Below the pieces are notes generated by a model that ran no database searches, had not been told where the DNA came from, and worked only from the letters and a program-made list of their open reading frames with translations. Made by a program: the position numbers and the translations under genes. Below are positions 6,614-14,993 of a stretch of DNA of 48,308 nt, one piece after another; the first letter of the stretch is position 1; every line of letters starts with the position of its first letter. The DNA is taken from contig LCBT01000006.1 of the NCBI GenBank assembly GCA_000997385.1, forward strand, positions 1 through 48,308. Reading direction: 5' to 3'. Source of the DNA: Candidatus Daviesbacteria bacterium GW2011_GWA1_41_61 (GTDB lineage: Bacteria; Patescibacteriota; Microgenomatia; Daviesbacterales; UBA10151).

Positions 6614-7676
6614 TTTTAAAGTTTTTTTAATCAGTTTAATTGCTCAATTTACCGTCAGCTTTCTACTGCAAATAGGCCTCAAAGCTCCTTCAACCTTGGA
6701 CTTTTTAAGGCTGCCAAGGTTGGTGCAAGAGGGGTCTTTGACCAACCCTTTACCGGCCAAAGATGACTTATGGCAGGTTATTAAGACTAAGATTGAACAA
6801 AAAAAGCCTCAACCGTTTCAGTTGAAGAAAGAAAGCAGCCTGATCCCTACTATTTACGCCAGCGGTGATTATGATCAGGTTGCCTCTTATTTAGTAGTCA
6901 ATCTGGATTCAGGGGTAGTCTTGGCGGAGAAAAACATGTCCCAAAAGCTGCCCATTGCTTCTCTGACTAAGGTTATGACTGCCGTAGCGGCGCTTGATCT
7001 GGCTTCACCCGATGAGTTATTTAGCGTATCTTACAACGCTTCACTTATTGAACCGACTAAAATTGGAGTTGTCCCAGGGCAAAAAATGAAGCTGGAAGAG
7101 CTTTTACAGGCTTTGCTGCTCACTTCGGCTAATGATGCAGCGGAAGTTATTAAAGAGGGGATTGACCAAAAATACCAAGAGCCTATCTTTATTCAAGCCA
7201 TGAATCAAAAGGCAAAGTTTTTAGGCCTTTTAAACAGCAGTTTTGCTAATCCTCAGGGGTTTGATAATCCCCAAAATTTCAGCAGCGCTGAGGATTTGAC
7301 TATTTTGACTTACTATGCTTTGCGTAACTACCCGGAAATTGCTCAGATTACTCCCCAAGGCTACCAACTGCTGCCGGCGGATAACAACCACAAACGGTTT
7401 GATCTGTACAATTGGAACGGTCTAATTGGCGTTTATCCGGGAGCCAGGGGGGTTAAAATCGGCAACACCGAGATGGCAGGGAAAACTACTGTGGTGACGG
7501 CTGAAAGGGAAGGCAAAAGGATTTTGGCAGTCGTATTAGGAGCTCCCGGTGTCATGGAAAGGGATTTATGGGCTGCCCAGCTTTTAGATAGTGGTTTTGC
7601 CAAATTAGGTATTTCCCCAGCCCAGATTACTCCCAGTCAACTTCAGGTAAAGTATCTTACTTGGAGGTACTGGTAA
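6600..7676 (+). CDS. Serine D-alanyl-D-alanine carboxypeptidase (DacA/PBP5-like)
   Basis: From the ATG at 6600 the protein has 358 residues, with an N-terminal membrane segment (about 8-25). The penicillin-binding catalytic motifs are SLTK at 121-124 (nucleophile Ser and Lys), SAN at 176-178, and KIG at 286-288 where most enzymes have KTG. The surrounding sequence (GVYPGARGVKIGNT) is that of peptidase S11. These enzymes trim the terminal D-alanine of peptidoglycan stem peptides outside the membrane. The gene overlaps the end of the GH18 gene by 14 nt, so the two are probably co-transcribed and act on the wall together. A TTG at 6591 is a less likely start. Confidence 0.9.
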   Translation: MKIINFKVFLISLIAQFTVSFLLQIGLKAPSTLDFLRLPRLVQEGSLTNPLPAKDDLWQVIKTKIEQKKPQPFQLKKESSLIPTIYASGDYDQVASYLVVNLDSGVVLAEKNMSQKLPIASLTKVMTAVAALDLASPDELFSVSYNASLIEPTKIGVVPGQKMKLEELLQALLLTSANDAAEVIKEGIDQKYQEPIFIQAMNQKAKFLGLLNSSFANPQGFDNPQNFSSAEDLTILTYYALRNYPEIAQITPQGYQLLPADNNHKRFDLYNWNGLIGVYPGARGVKIGNTEMAGKTTVVTAEREGKRILAVVLGAPGVMERDLWAAQLLDSGFAKLGISPAQITPSQLQVKYLTWRYW

Positions 7677-7706
7677 TAGGTTGCCTTAAAGGCTTACAAT
7701 AGGAAT

Positions 7707-8867
7707 ATGGGGGTTGCCTTTAACCGGATTATCCGTTCAGTAGTAAGTAGAGGTGTTGTCAACAGTCCTTTGGAAAAAGGGTGGCTGAAAAATACTTTTG
7801 ATCTGGTTATAATTGCCGATACTAATTTTAAGATTCTCTCGGCCAATGAGGGAGTAGAGAGGGCTTTAAACCTTTCTTCCTCGGAAATAACCAACTGTGC
7901 TTTATTGGACCTGTTATTTTTAAAAGAAACTGATGGGAAACTAATTACACCCCAGGATTTAATTGATAAGGTTAAGGGGGAGGAAGGGAGTGTTTGGGAG
8001 GTGCTATTGTCTACAAAAAACAGCTTCTTTCCCCGTAAAGTCAAACTGGGTATCTACTCTACCACTAAATCTAAAGCTGGATTCGAGCAATTTATGATAG
8101 TTATTAGTGGTTTGAGTTTTCCCGGTAAGGGTATTAAAAAATTCCATCCTTATTTGGAGCGGGCTGCTTTAAGAAGTCAGGCAGCTATCCAGGAGTTTAA
8201 GAACAGGTTGGATGGTTCTGGTTTGGCGGATCTAAGAGCTCAATTTGAGATCATCGACCGGGCTCAAGGGGAGCTTCTGACAGTCATAGAGCTTCAGGAT
8301 CATCAAATTGAACCTGTAGGGGCTTTAGTTGATGTGGCAGATATAATTAAGAAGGCTATCGCCTCTGAAGAGTATTTTGCAGCAGCATTGCTGGTGCCAA
8401 TCCGTTTGGTCTTTGATAACCAATTTAGTGCCGATGCTTCGGCGCATATCCCGCCGGGGATGAAGATCTCCCCTCAGTCTTTGACCTCCCCCTATTTTAC
8501 AGTTCCCCAAGACCCGAAGTGGTTTGATTATTTAATACAGAAACTTTTAGAAGTAAATATTTTGCTATCTTCACCGGGGAAAGACTCCTTAGTTCAGGTT
8601 AGTTTAGCTTATGACAAAGAGGATGTGCTTTTAAATTTGAGTACTTTTTGCCAACAAGACATAAAAGGTCAAGAAGAGGAGCTCTTTCTTCCTTATTATG
8701 GAGAGTTGGGAAAGAAAACTCATCTGTGCATTGGTAGCGGGTTAGAAGGTTTATTGGCCAAAAAGATTCTCCAGATGTTAAAAGTAGACTATCAAGTTGA
8801 ATATGAAGACCAATCAGAGCGCCTCTATTTCCGTTTGAGGCTGCCTAAAAAAGGAAAAGAGGTCTAA
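7707..8867 (+). CDS. PAS-domain protein with degenerate histidine-kinase-like C-terminus
   Basis: Of 386 residues, about 25-135 look like a PAS sensor domain (IIADTNFKILSANEGVERAL start). A helical linker follows, and about 270-380 resemble an ATPase domain of histidine kinases in which the glycine-rich ATP-lid box is reduced to IGSGLEG. No phospho-accepting His box is evident. The membrane protein at 28864-30537 shares the same PAS-linker-C-terminal order and a matching GSGLEG region, so the two are paralogues. A signalling scaffold or pseudokinase role is inferred. A TACAAT box at 7695-7700 lies 6 nt before the ATG, suggesting a leaderless start. Its stop is 2 nt before the phosphoglycerate kinase start. 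Confidence 0.7.
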   Translation: MGVAFNRIIRSVVSRGVVNSPLEKGWLKNTFDLVIIADTNFKILSANEGVERALNLSSSEITNCALLDLLFLKETDGKLITPQDLIDKVKGEEGSVWEVLLSTKNSFFPRKVKLGIYSTTKSKAGFEQFMIVISGLSFPGKGIKKFHPYLERAALRSQAAIQEFKNRLDGSGLADLRAQFEIIDRAQGELLTVIELQDHQIEPVGALVDVADIIKKAIASEEYFAAALLVPIRLVFDNQFSADASAHIPPGMKISPQSLTSPYFTVPQDPKWFDYLIQKLLEVNILLSSPGKDSLVQVSLAYDKEDVLLNLSTFCQQDIKGQEEELFLPYYGELGKKTHLCIGSGLEGLLAKKILQMLKVDYQVEYEDQSERLYFRLRLPKKGKEV

Positions 8868-8869
8868 AG

Positions 8870-9907
8870 ATGCAGGTTGTCACTGCAGAGTTAATCAAAG
8901 ATAAAAAAGTGTTACTACGTTTAGATTTAGATGTACCAATCAAAGAGGTTGGGGAGGATGGATTGGAGGTGGCAGAGGATTTTAGGCTGCTGGAAGGGAT
9001 GGAGACTTTAAAACTATGTTTGGACCAAGCTCAGACAACCATTATTATGGGACATATTGGCAGACCGGAAGGTAAAGAGGTTGAAGAGCTTTCAGTGGAA
9101 CCCATTTACGATTGGTTACAACAATATTTAGATTGTGAGGATTTAGGGCAGCGTAAGCTCCGACTTTTGGAAAACTTAAGGTTTGAAAGCGGAGAAGAGG
9201 CCTGTGATTTAGCTTATGCAAAAGAGTTGGCCTCTGTAGGGGATTTTTTAGATAGTTATACGCCGAAGGCGGAACTATCGCAAACGCGAAGCGTTTATAT
9301 TAATGAAGCTTTTGCAGCTTATCATCCGGCTGCTTCCACAACTATTTTACCTACACTCCTGCCTCACGCGGCGGGATTACATTTTGCCCGGGAAGTAGAG
9401 GTGTTAACTAAAGTCCGGGGCAATCCCGGGAAACCCTTGGTGGTAATTATTGGCGGAGCTAAAGTGGAGAATAAATTACCGCTGGTTTTAGCGATGGCCA
9501 AAATTGCTGATCAGGTATTAGTAGGAGGAAAGATAACTTTAGAGCTAGTTCGGAGTTCTGCCGTTTCTCTCCCCGCTAATGTTTTAATAGGGGAATTAAA
9601 TAAAGAAGGGACGGATATTGCTGAAGAAACTGTCCAAAAATGGAAGCCTGTTATTTCCGGAGCCAAGATGATAGTCTGGAACGGACCCTTAGGAAAAGTC
9701 GAAGAGGACCAAAATGACCAGTCTAAAAATATTGCTCAACTGATTATCAAATCCGGGGCTGAGAGTATTATTGGCGGAGGAGATACCATTACTGCTTTAA
9801 ACAAATGGGGACTTTTAAATAAATTCAGCTTTGTCTCAACAGGTGGAGGAGCGATGTTAAAGTTTCTAGCAGAAGGAACTCTGCCCACTATTGAAGCTTT
9901 AAGATAA
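8870..9907 (+). CDS. pgk: Phosphoglycerate kinase
   Basis: The enzyme transfers phosphate between 1,3-bisphosphoglycerate and ADP in lower glycolysis. Family landmarks are RLDLDVP (17-23), GHIGRPEG (61-68), LLENLRF (99-105), IIGGAKVENKLPL in the hinge, VWNGPLGKVE, IIGGGDTIT and STGGGAMLKFL at the nucleotide site. At 345 residues it is shorter than the usual 390-420, mainly in the N-terminal lobe. An extra segment at about 126-141 (LDSYTPKAELSQTRS) precedes VYINEAF and is encoded by a palindromic repeat, so it looks like an in-frame insertion. The gene follows the PAS gene by 2 nt with an AGAGGT site. GAPDH genes lie 3 kb downstream. Confidence 0.93.
   Translation: MQVVTAELIKDKKVLLRLDLDVPIKEVGEDGLEVAEDFRLLEGMETLKLCLDQAQTTIIMGHIGRPEGKEVEELSVEPIYDWLQQYLDCEDLGQRKLRLLENLRFESGEEACDLAYAKELASVGDFLDSYTPKAELSQTRSVYINEAFAAYHPAASTTILPTLLPHAAGLHFAREVEVLTKVRGNPGKPLVVIIGGAKVENKLPLVLAMAKIADQVLVGGKITLELVRSSAVSLPANVLIGELNKEGTDIAEETVQKWKPVISGAKMIVWNGPLGKVEEDQNDQSKNIAQLIIKSGAESIIGGGDTITALNKWGLLNKFSFVSTGGGAMLKFLAEGTLPTIEALR
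9251..9292 (+). repeat. Palindromic element inserted in frame within pgk
   Basis: GATAGTT (9251-9257) pairs with AACTATC (9273-9279) around CGCC-GAA-GGCG. A second small palindrome ending ACGCGAAGCG follows. The block encodes the extra residues not expected in phosphoglycerate kinases, much as Rickettsia palindromic elements are tolerated inside proteins. Confidence 0.55.
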
Positions 9908-9915
9908 GGTAAGTT

Positions 9916-9944
9916 TTGACCTGTAGCTTTAAAAATGCTAAAAT
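9916..9944 (+). promoter_or_regulatory. Promoter TTGACC-N17-TAAAAT
   Basis: Both hexamers are one base from consensus at 17-bp spacing, and the -10 ends 7 nt before the ATG at 9952. Confidence 0.65.
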
Positions 9945-9951
9945 ACAGGAC

Positions 9952-10712
9952 ATGTCAACTTTGATAGAGGCAGGTTTGGTCCATCCTTCTGAAGTGGATA
10001 GGGCTAACAATAATCCCGAGGGGATAAGAAATACAAAACCTTTGCTGATCGCTTTGCCGCTTATGCTCGAATATTTCCCAATCAATACTTTTCTTTAGCT
10101 TTATACCCAGGATTACCTCTTCCCGATAATAGCTACCGCGACAGTATCAGAAGCGGTGTAATCTCCTTAGGTGTTAATGATTATCCTAAACAATTTGCCC
10201 TTCAAACCAGTGGTTTAAATCCCCTAAAAGATGACAGCGAAGGAGCTGGTTATTTAATTGTTAAAAACTACAGTAGCCAAATTTTGACAGGTTTTATGAT
10301 GTCAGCTGCTTTTACTAATAAGCAGGCTAAATATGGTGATCCAGCAATTGCTTTGCAAACATCTATCGATCGTGGTTTGGCAGCCCAGGCTAAATATCTA
10401 GAAATTTATGAAGATGATATTCTAAACCCTGCTCTCCAAAATATTTTAAAGGAGACTGCTAAAAGAATGTCGGTCGGAACAACAACTACACCAAATCCGA
10501 CAGTTCAACCATCCTGCACTCCCAGACCTGCTTGTTTAGACAGTAAACCCAGGTGTCTTATCCCTGAACCTGCTGAAAGCTGGTGTCCAGCCTCAAGTCC
10601 TTCCACATCGTCACCCCGTATCTGTACTCAAGATGCCAAAAAATGTCCTGATGGGTCTTATGTTTCAAGGACAGGACCAAACTGTGAGTTTGCCCCTTGT
10701 CCAGGGCAATGA
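9952..10712 (+). pseudogene. Frameshifted cysteine-rich, possibly barrel-type secreted protein
   Basis: The frame opened by the ATG at 9952 reads 23 residues to NNPEG, then the coherent protein continues in another frame from about 10020 (DKKYKTFADRFAAYARIFPNQYF onward, in pieces) to 10712. The shift falls at the run GAGGGG. The second part resembles the end of a barrel-type hydrolase (YLIVKNYSS, KYLEIYEDDI). It finishes with a Cys/Pro-rich tail containing CTQDAKKCPDGSYV and CEFAPCPG, a module common in secreted proteins of candidate-phylum bacteria. No signal peptide is seen at the ATG. It may be a decayed gene, a sequencing indel or a frameshift-controlled gene. The strong promoter argues that something is expressed. 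Confidence 0.55.
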
Positions 10713-10727
10713 TTTGCTTAAAAAAAT

Positions 10728-12392
10728 ATGCAAAATCTTAACCAAAAAGGATTTGCTCAAATTTTAGTGTTGTTGCTTTTATTAGCTGGGATAGCAGTTG
10801 GGGTTTACCTGGTTCAGCAAAAGACTAACTTTTTACCTAAGGCCAACGATATTACGCCTACCTTAAGCCAAACATCATCCTTTCCTTTAGGCATTAACAT
10901 TAGTTTAAGTGAAAGTACAGCTTATGATTTTTGGAATACTCATGCTTTATCAACAGACATTGTAAGTTCATATGTAAAAGATATAAATTTATTAACTAGT
11001 GCAGAAGCAGGGATCAAGTTTTTGTTTACTCAATTTAATAACCCAGAAGCTTCCATGGATCTGGCAGTTTCTCATAACATTGGATATGTCACCGCAAACA
11101 TAGAGACTACTGATCTTGATTTGCAAATTGCTTCAGAATCAGCCCAATACAGTATGGCAAAAGCCAAAGGTTTAAAATTTATCTTTGCTCCCATGGGGTA
11201 CATACTGGAGGAGAGTTATTCTTATCAGGATTATGCGATGCTTAAAAATGCTGATTACATTTTCTATCAGACTCAATATCTCCAGGATAGTTCACGTAAT
11301 CTTGGTACCACTGATCCAAGTCAACAAATTACCAATTATGCTGCTAGGGTAAAAGGCCTTATTTCAAAGATAAAACCTTATATTGTGGAACATAAGGTTT
11401 GGGTACAGGTCTCAGTCAATCCTCCTGACAATAGGTGTATAACAGCGGAAAGAGTAATTCAGTATATTGATTCTATTGAAGATGGTTCGCAAAATAGTCC
11501 TGATGGAATTATTATTTTCTATGCTTCCAAATATGATACTACTGGTGACAGACAAGATGATGGTAACTGTTTATCAAAAGGTTTTCCTTCCAGAGTTGAT
11601 GTGATGAAACAGGTTATCGAACATTACAGACCAGCACCAACTCCTACCCCTATACCTTCAAAACAGGATCATGAGAAAAAGGGTAAAAAGTTATCTGTTA
11701 CAGTTGAAGCACGGTTTTATGCCAATGTGAAGGATCAACTGAAAACAGGGGATCTCCTTTCTATGCCTGCTGTCAGGCAGTCTGCTAACACTCCTATGAC
11801 TGTGGATAATTGGAAGTTTAAACAGGCCGTGGCAGCTTTAAATAGTGTTGATGGTGAGATTGACCTCCAAAAGGGGATTTTCCTCTCAGCAGTAGCTGAT
11901 GTCCAGAACCTCATTAATAATATCCCTGTCAACGTCAATTGGGTTGCTTATAATATGGAACCTGGTATGACTCCTGCCTCTGATCTGCAGAATCCGGTAA
12001 ATTCAGTAAGGCAGTTTGCCAATGTTGTTCATAACTCCGGCCGGAAAATGGGCTTTGCGCCACTTCGAAGCTATATTGATAACAATCAAGGAACAATACA
12101 AATGAGTGATATCATTAATTCTGTAGATGCGATTTCTTATCAGGGACAATTACTTTTACCAACGATGAGTGAAGAGGATTTTGTTAAAACAGTCAAAGAA
12201 AAGTATAACTATGTTAAAGGTATTAATCCCAACACTCAATTTCACCTTCAGCTGTGGTTGGGGAGGCAGACCTCTGACCAGATGGCAAAAGTCTTTAACC
12301 GCTCAGACAAGTATTTTGATAATGCTGTCATTGGTACACACAGTGATTTAGAAGGTATCTTACAAGTTTTACCACAGTTAAAATGGAGGTAG
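10728..12392 (+). CDS. Secreted two-domain protein with internally duplicated barrel-like domain
   Basis: The 554-residue protein starts with a basic-hydrophobic leader (KGFAQILVLLLLLAGIAVG, about 6-24) followed by an FLPKA stretch, a leader style frequent in Microgenomates surface proteins. Two halves (about 45-305 and 325-554) share one pattern. A strand ends in NIE or NMEP, then come A..KGLKFIFAP or GRKMGFAP, an ADYIFYQTQ or DAISYQGQ strand, and an amphipathic helix leading to INPN or KPYI. This suggests a tandem duplication of a TIM-barrel-like fold with a conserved Glu. Catalysis and substrate are unknown. The gene is 16 nt after the frameshifted gene and 2 nt before the next one, so a three-gene operon of secreted proteins is likely. 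Confidence 0.7.
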   Translation: MQNLNQKGFAQILVLLLLLAGIAVGVYLVQQKTNFLPKANDITPTLSQTSSFPLGINISLSESTAYDFWNTHALSTDIVSSYVKDINLLTSAEAGIKFLFTQFNNPEASMDLAVSHNIGYVTANIETTDLDLQIASESAQYSMAKAKGLKFIFAPMGYILEESYSYQDYAMLKNADYIFYQTQYLQDSSRNLGTTDPSQQITNYAARVKGLISKIKPYIVEHKVWVQVSVNPPDNRCITAERVIQYIDSIEDGSQNSPDGIIIFYASKYDTTGDRQDDGNCLSKGFPSRVDVMKQVIEHYRPAPTPTPIPSKQDHEKKGKKLSVTVEARFYANVKDQLKTGDLLSMPAVRQSANTPMTVDNWKFKQAVAALNSVDGEIDLQKGIFLSAVADVQNLINNIPVNVNWVAYNMEPGMTPASDLQNPVNSVRQFANVVHNSGRKMGFAPLRSYIDNNQGTIQMSDIINSVDAISYQGQLLLPTMSEEDFVKTVKEKYNYVKGINPNTQFHLQLWLGRQTSDQMAKVFNRSDKYFDNAVIGTHSDLEGILQVLPQLKWR

Positions 12393-12393
12393 T

Positions 12394-12900
12394 ATGAAAG
12401 TTCCTTCAGCATTAATTCTTCTAGCTGTTTTACTACTGGGAGTAGTTAGTGCCATTTATCTCTTTGGAAACCAGAAAGAAAAATTATCAGGCATAACAAG
12501 CTTTGATGAGTGCCTTAAAGCAGGCTATCCGGTAATGGAAAGTTATCCCAGACAATGTAAAACTGCCGATGGTAAGGAGTTTGTGGAAGATACCCAGTCC
12601 AACAGTGGTATTTATGGCCAGGTTATATTAAGCCCTACATGTCCTGTGCAAAAAGCAGGAGAGGAATGTACTAAGCCCTACCAAGGAACGGTTATCATAA
12701 AAAATTATGATCAATCACAAGAAGTGACTAGTTTTACAACCAATAGTAAGGGCGAATTTAGGGTTTCCTTGCCTCCGGGACGTTATTATTTATTACTTGG
12801 AGGAGATCGATCTTTTCCTTTTTTAAAACCTACATCAGTCGAGGTAAAAGCAAATCAATATACTAAGATAGACTTAAATGTTGATACAGGGATAAGATAG
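12394..12900 (+). CDS. Membrane-anchored protein with carboxypeptidase-regulatory-like domain
   Basis: This 168-residue protein has an N-terminal membrane segment (about 5-24). A Cys-containing motif at about 38-56 (FDECLKAGYPVMESYPRQC) follows; it recurs in small extracellular proteins of candidate-phylum bacteria. A beta-rich domain at about 74-165 (GIYGQV..., GTVIIKN, NSKGEFRVSLPPGRYYLL) looks like the carboxypeptidase regulatory or SpaA/Cna-B type fold, usually a structural or adhesive module. A GGAGG site 5 nt before the ATG supports translation as an operon-internal gene after the two-domain protein. No enzymatic residues are seen. Confidence 0.65.
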   Translation: MKVPSALILLAVLLLGVVSAIYLFGNQKEKLSGITSFDECLKAGYPVMESYPRQCKTADGKEFVEDTQSNSGIYGQVILSPTCPVQKAGEECTKPYQGTVIIKNYDQSQEVTSFTTNSKGEFRVSLPPGRYYLLLGGDRSFPFLKPTSVEVKANQYTKIDLNVDTGIR

Positions 12901-12906
12901 TTTGTC

Positions 12907-12935
12907 TTGCTAGTTTTTCTATTTTACTCTACACT
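12907..12935 (+). promoter_or_regulatory. Promoter TTGCTA-N17-TACACT
   Basis: The -10 ends 6 nt before the GAPDH start at 12942; spacing between the boxes is 17 bp. Confidence 0.6.
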
Positions 12936-12941
12936 AAATTT

Positions 12942-13926
12942 ATGATTAAAGTTGCTATTAATGGTTTTGGGAGAATCGGACGGAATGCTTTTAAAGTAGG
13001 AGTAGAGAGGTTTGCTGATCAACTGGAGTTTGTGGCCATTAATGATTTAACTGAACCCCTTGTTTTAGCTCACCTCCTGCAATATGACAGCGCTTACGGA
13101 AGATGGGAGAAAGAGGTTTTTTCTGATGAACAAAATATCATTATTGATGGTAAAAAGTACCCAATAACTGCCGAAAAAGTTCCTGTCAACCTACATTGGA
13201 GAGATTTAGGGGTGGATGTAGTAATTGAATCCACCGGTAGATTTACTGATGAAGAGGGGATGAGACAACACCTTTTAGCGGGGGCAAAAAAAGTAATTTT
13301 ATCCGCTCCGGCGAAGGGTGGAAATATTGGCACTTTTCTGATTGGTGTAAACCATGATCAGTATCAAGGCCAGGAGTTAATTAACAATGCCTCCTGTACT
13401 ACTAATTGTATTGCCCCCATCGCGGCCATTATTCATTCTAAGTTTGGGATTGTCAAAGCTTTGATGACGACAGTTCATGGGGTAACAGCGGAACAAAACC
13501 TGGTTGACGGACCGCCACCAGGAGGCAAATCTAATGATTTAAGACGGGCCAGAGCAGCTTACACCAACATTATTCCCACCACTACGGGAGCCGCTATTTC
13601 TACCACTGAAGCTATTCCGGAGTTAAAAGGGCTTTTTGACGGGAGAGCCTTAAGAGTGCCGGTGATTATAGGATCAATCTCTGATTTTACTTTTTTAATT
13701 AGCAAAAAGGTTACTGTAGAAGAGATAAATCAAGCTATCAAAGAAGCCTGTGACAACCCCAAGTGGAAGGGGATAGTGACTTGGACAGAAGAACCCTTAG
13801 TGTCTTCTGATATTATCGGCAGGCCAGAGTCAGCTTTTGGTCAAAATCTTTGCCTGGTATGATAATGAGTGGGGTTATTCTAACAGATTAATTGAGCAAG
13901 TTATTAATATAGGGAAGTCTTCTTAG
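12942..13926 (+). CDS. gap: Glyceraldehyde-3-phosphate dehydrogenase, copy 1, C-terminally frameshifted
   Basis: The enzyme oxidises glyceraldehyde-3-phosphate to 1,3-bisphosphoglycerate with NAD(P). Visible landmarks are GFGRIGR at 8-14, the catalytic ASCTTNC and TVHGVTAEQ, and RRARAAYTNIIPTTTGAA. The open frame ends at 13862 after 306 residues with a nonsense tail. The true C-terminus, beginning KIFAWYDNEWGYSNR, continues in another frame to a TAG at 13926. About 15-18 residues before it are missing. Thus the nicotinamide-contacting Asn of WYDNEWGY is out of frame. The identical defect occurs in copy 2, so either both are broken, expression uses frameshifting, or the defect was spread by gene conversion. 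Confidence 0.85.
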
Positions 13927-13937
13927 GTAAGTTATCC

Positions 13938-13965
13938 TTGCATCTTTGATGTAGCTTTATATAAT
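13938..13965 (+). promoter_or_regulatory. Promoter TTGCAT-N16-TATAAT
   Basis: A perfect -10 at 13960-13965 lies 9 nt before the ATG of the radical SAM gene, with a fair -35 at 16-bp spacing. Confidence 0.6.
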
Positions 13966-13974
13966 GATCCCATT

Positions 13975-14925
13975 ATGGCAGCCGAATCTTGGTTAGAAAG
14001 AACTGGACACAACTTAATCTCTGCTGCTCAGTTTGTCAAACCTGCCTTGAGGATAGCCCTAAGGCAACCGGTTTTTGGGAGCCTAAATCTTAGTGAGCAT
14101 TGCCCCAATGACTGTTCCTGTTATTGGAAAGCACAACCTAGAGTTCCAGAAATGTCAGACGAAAAAGTTTTACAGTTTATAAAAAAGAGAAAAAAGGAAG
14201 GTATGGTCCATGTTACTTATGTGGGAGGAGAGCCTTATATGCGACCCAAACTCCTTCAGGATGTGGTTAAAATTATGCCGGTTAATTGGGTTGTAACCTC
14301 TGGCCTCATACCCTTAAGACGCTTGGAGAAAACTTCTCATTTTATCTCAGTAGATGGGGTTGATGCTGATACTCATAATAAGATTCGTGGTAAATTGGGA
14401 TTATATGAAAAATTAGTCAGCAACCTAACACAGGCTAGAGAACAGGGTATCGATCGTCTTTATATTCACACAGTTTTAAATGCAGCCAATGTTGACCAAT
14501 TGGAAGAGATTTTTCAGAGATGGTCAACCAATAGATTAGCTGATGGTATGTTTTTCAGTACTCACACACCAATTTCTGGGGTAAACGATGAGCATCTTCA
14601 TTTAAGTAAAACCCAGCGTGAAGCAGTTGTGGGGCGGCTTCTAGCCTTACAAGTACAAGACCCAGACCATTTTTTAAAGATGACTCCTGAGATGATTAGG
14701 CGTTTACACCCGGATTTTACAGCTAAATTAACACCCCAAAATTGCGGCGCAGCCAGATATGTAGCCTCATATTATGGAAATGGCGAGAGAATCTCCCAAT
14801 GCGTTTTATCCAGCAAAGCTAAATGTTCCGAATGTGGTTGTCTGGTAATGGCCATGGTTTCAGCCATTAAGTGCCGTCCTCCTGAACTTAATACGCTCAA
14901 GTATTTAACTTTTGGGTTAAGGTAG
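13975..14925 (+). CDS. Radical SAM family protein with unusual CX3CXC cluster motif
   Basis: The protein has 316 residues. Cys43, Cys47 and Cys49 lie in EHCPNDCSCYWK, where the usual radical SAM motif is CX3CX2C; the expected third position (50) is Tyr. The SAM-binding motif VGGEPYMRP follows near residue 82, and SVDG near 122 marks a later barrel strand. A C-terminal Cys set (NCGAARY, QCVLSS, KCSECGC) may bind an auxiliary cluster, as in SPASM or HpnH-like proteins. The family performs radical chemistry on lipids, peptides or cofactors; the substrate here is unknown. A decayed relative of the C-terminus lies at 17967-18161, suggesting the GAPDH-radical SAM pair was once duplicated. Confidence 0.8.
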   Translation: MAAESWLERTGHNLISAAQFVKPALRIALRQPVFGSLNLSEHCPNDCSCYWKAQPRVPEMSDEKVLQFIKKRKKEGMVHVTYVGGEPYMRPKLLQDVVKIMPVNWVVTSGLIPLRRLEKTSHFISVDGVDADTHNKIRGKLGLYEKLVSNLTQAREQGIDRLYIHTVLNAANVDQLEEIFQRWSTNRLADGMFFSTHTPISGVNDEHLHLSKTQREAVVGRLLALQVQDPDHFLKMTPEMIRRLHPDFTAKLTPQNCGAARYVASYYGNGERISQCVLSSKAKCSECGCLVMAMVSAIKCRPPELNTLKYLTFGLR

Positions 14926-14983
14926 TTTGGCAAAGGTAGTTTGGCCTCTGATAGATACTGATGTGAAATAGACTGATCTATGG

Positions 14984-14989
14984 TATACT
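14984..14989 (+). promoter_or_regulatory. TATACT box upstream of 14994
   Basis: The box ends 4 nt before the first ATG (14994) and 10 nt before a second in-frame ATG (15000). The second is the better leaderless start. Confidence 0.4.
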
Positions 14990-14993
14990 CTCG

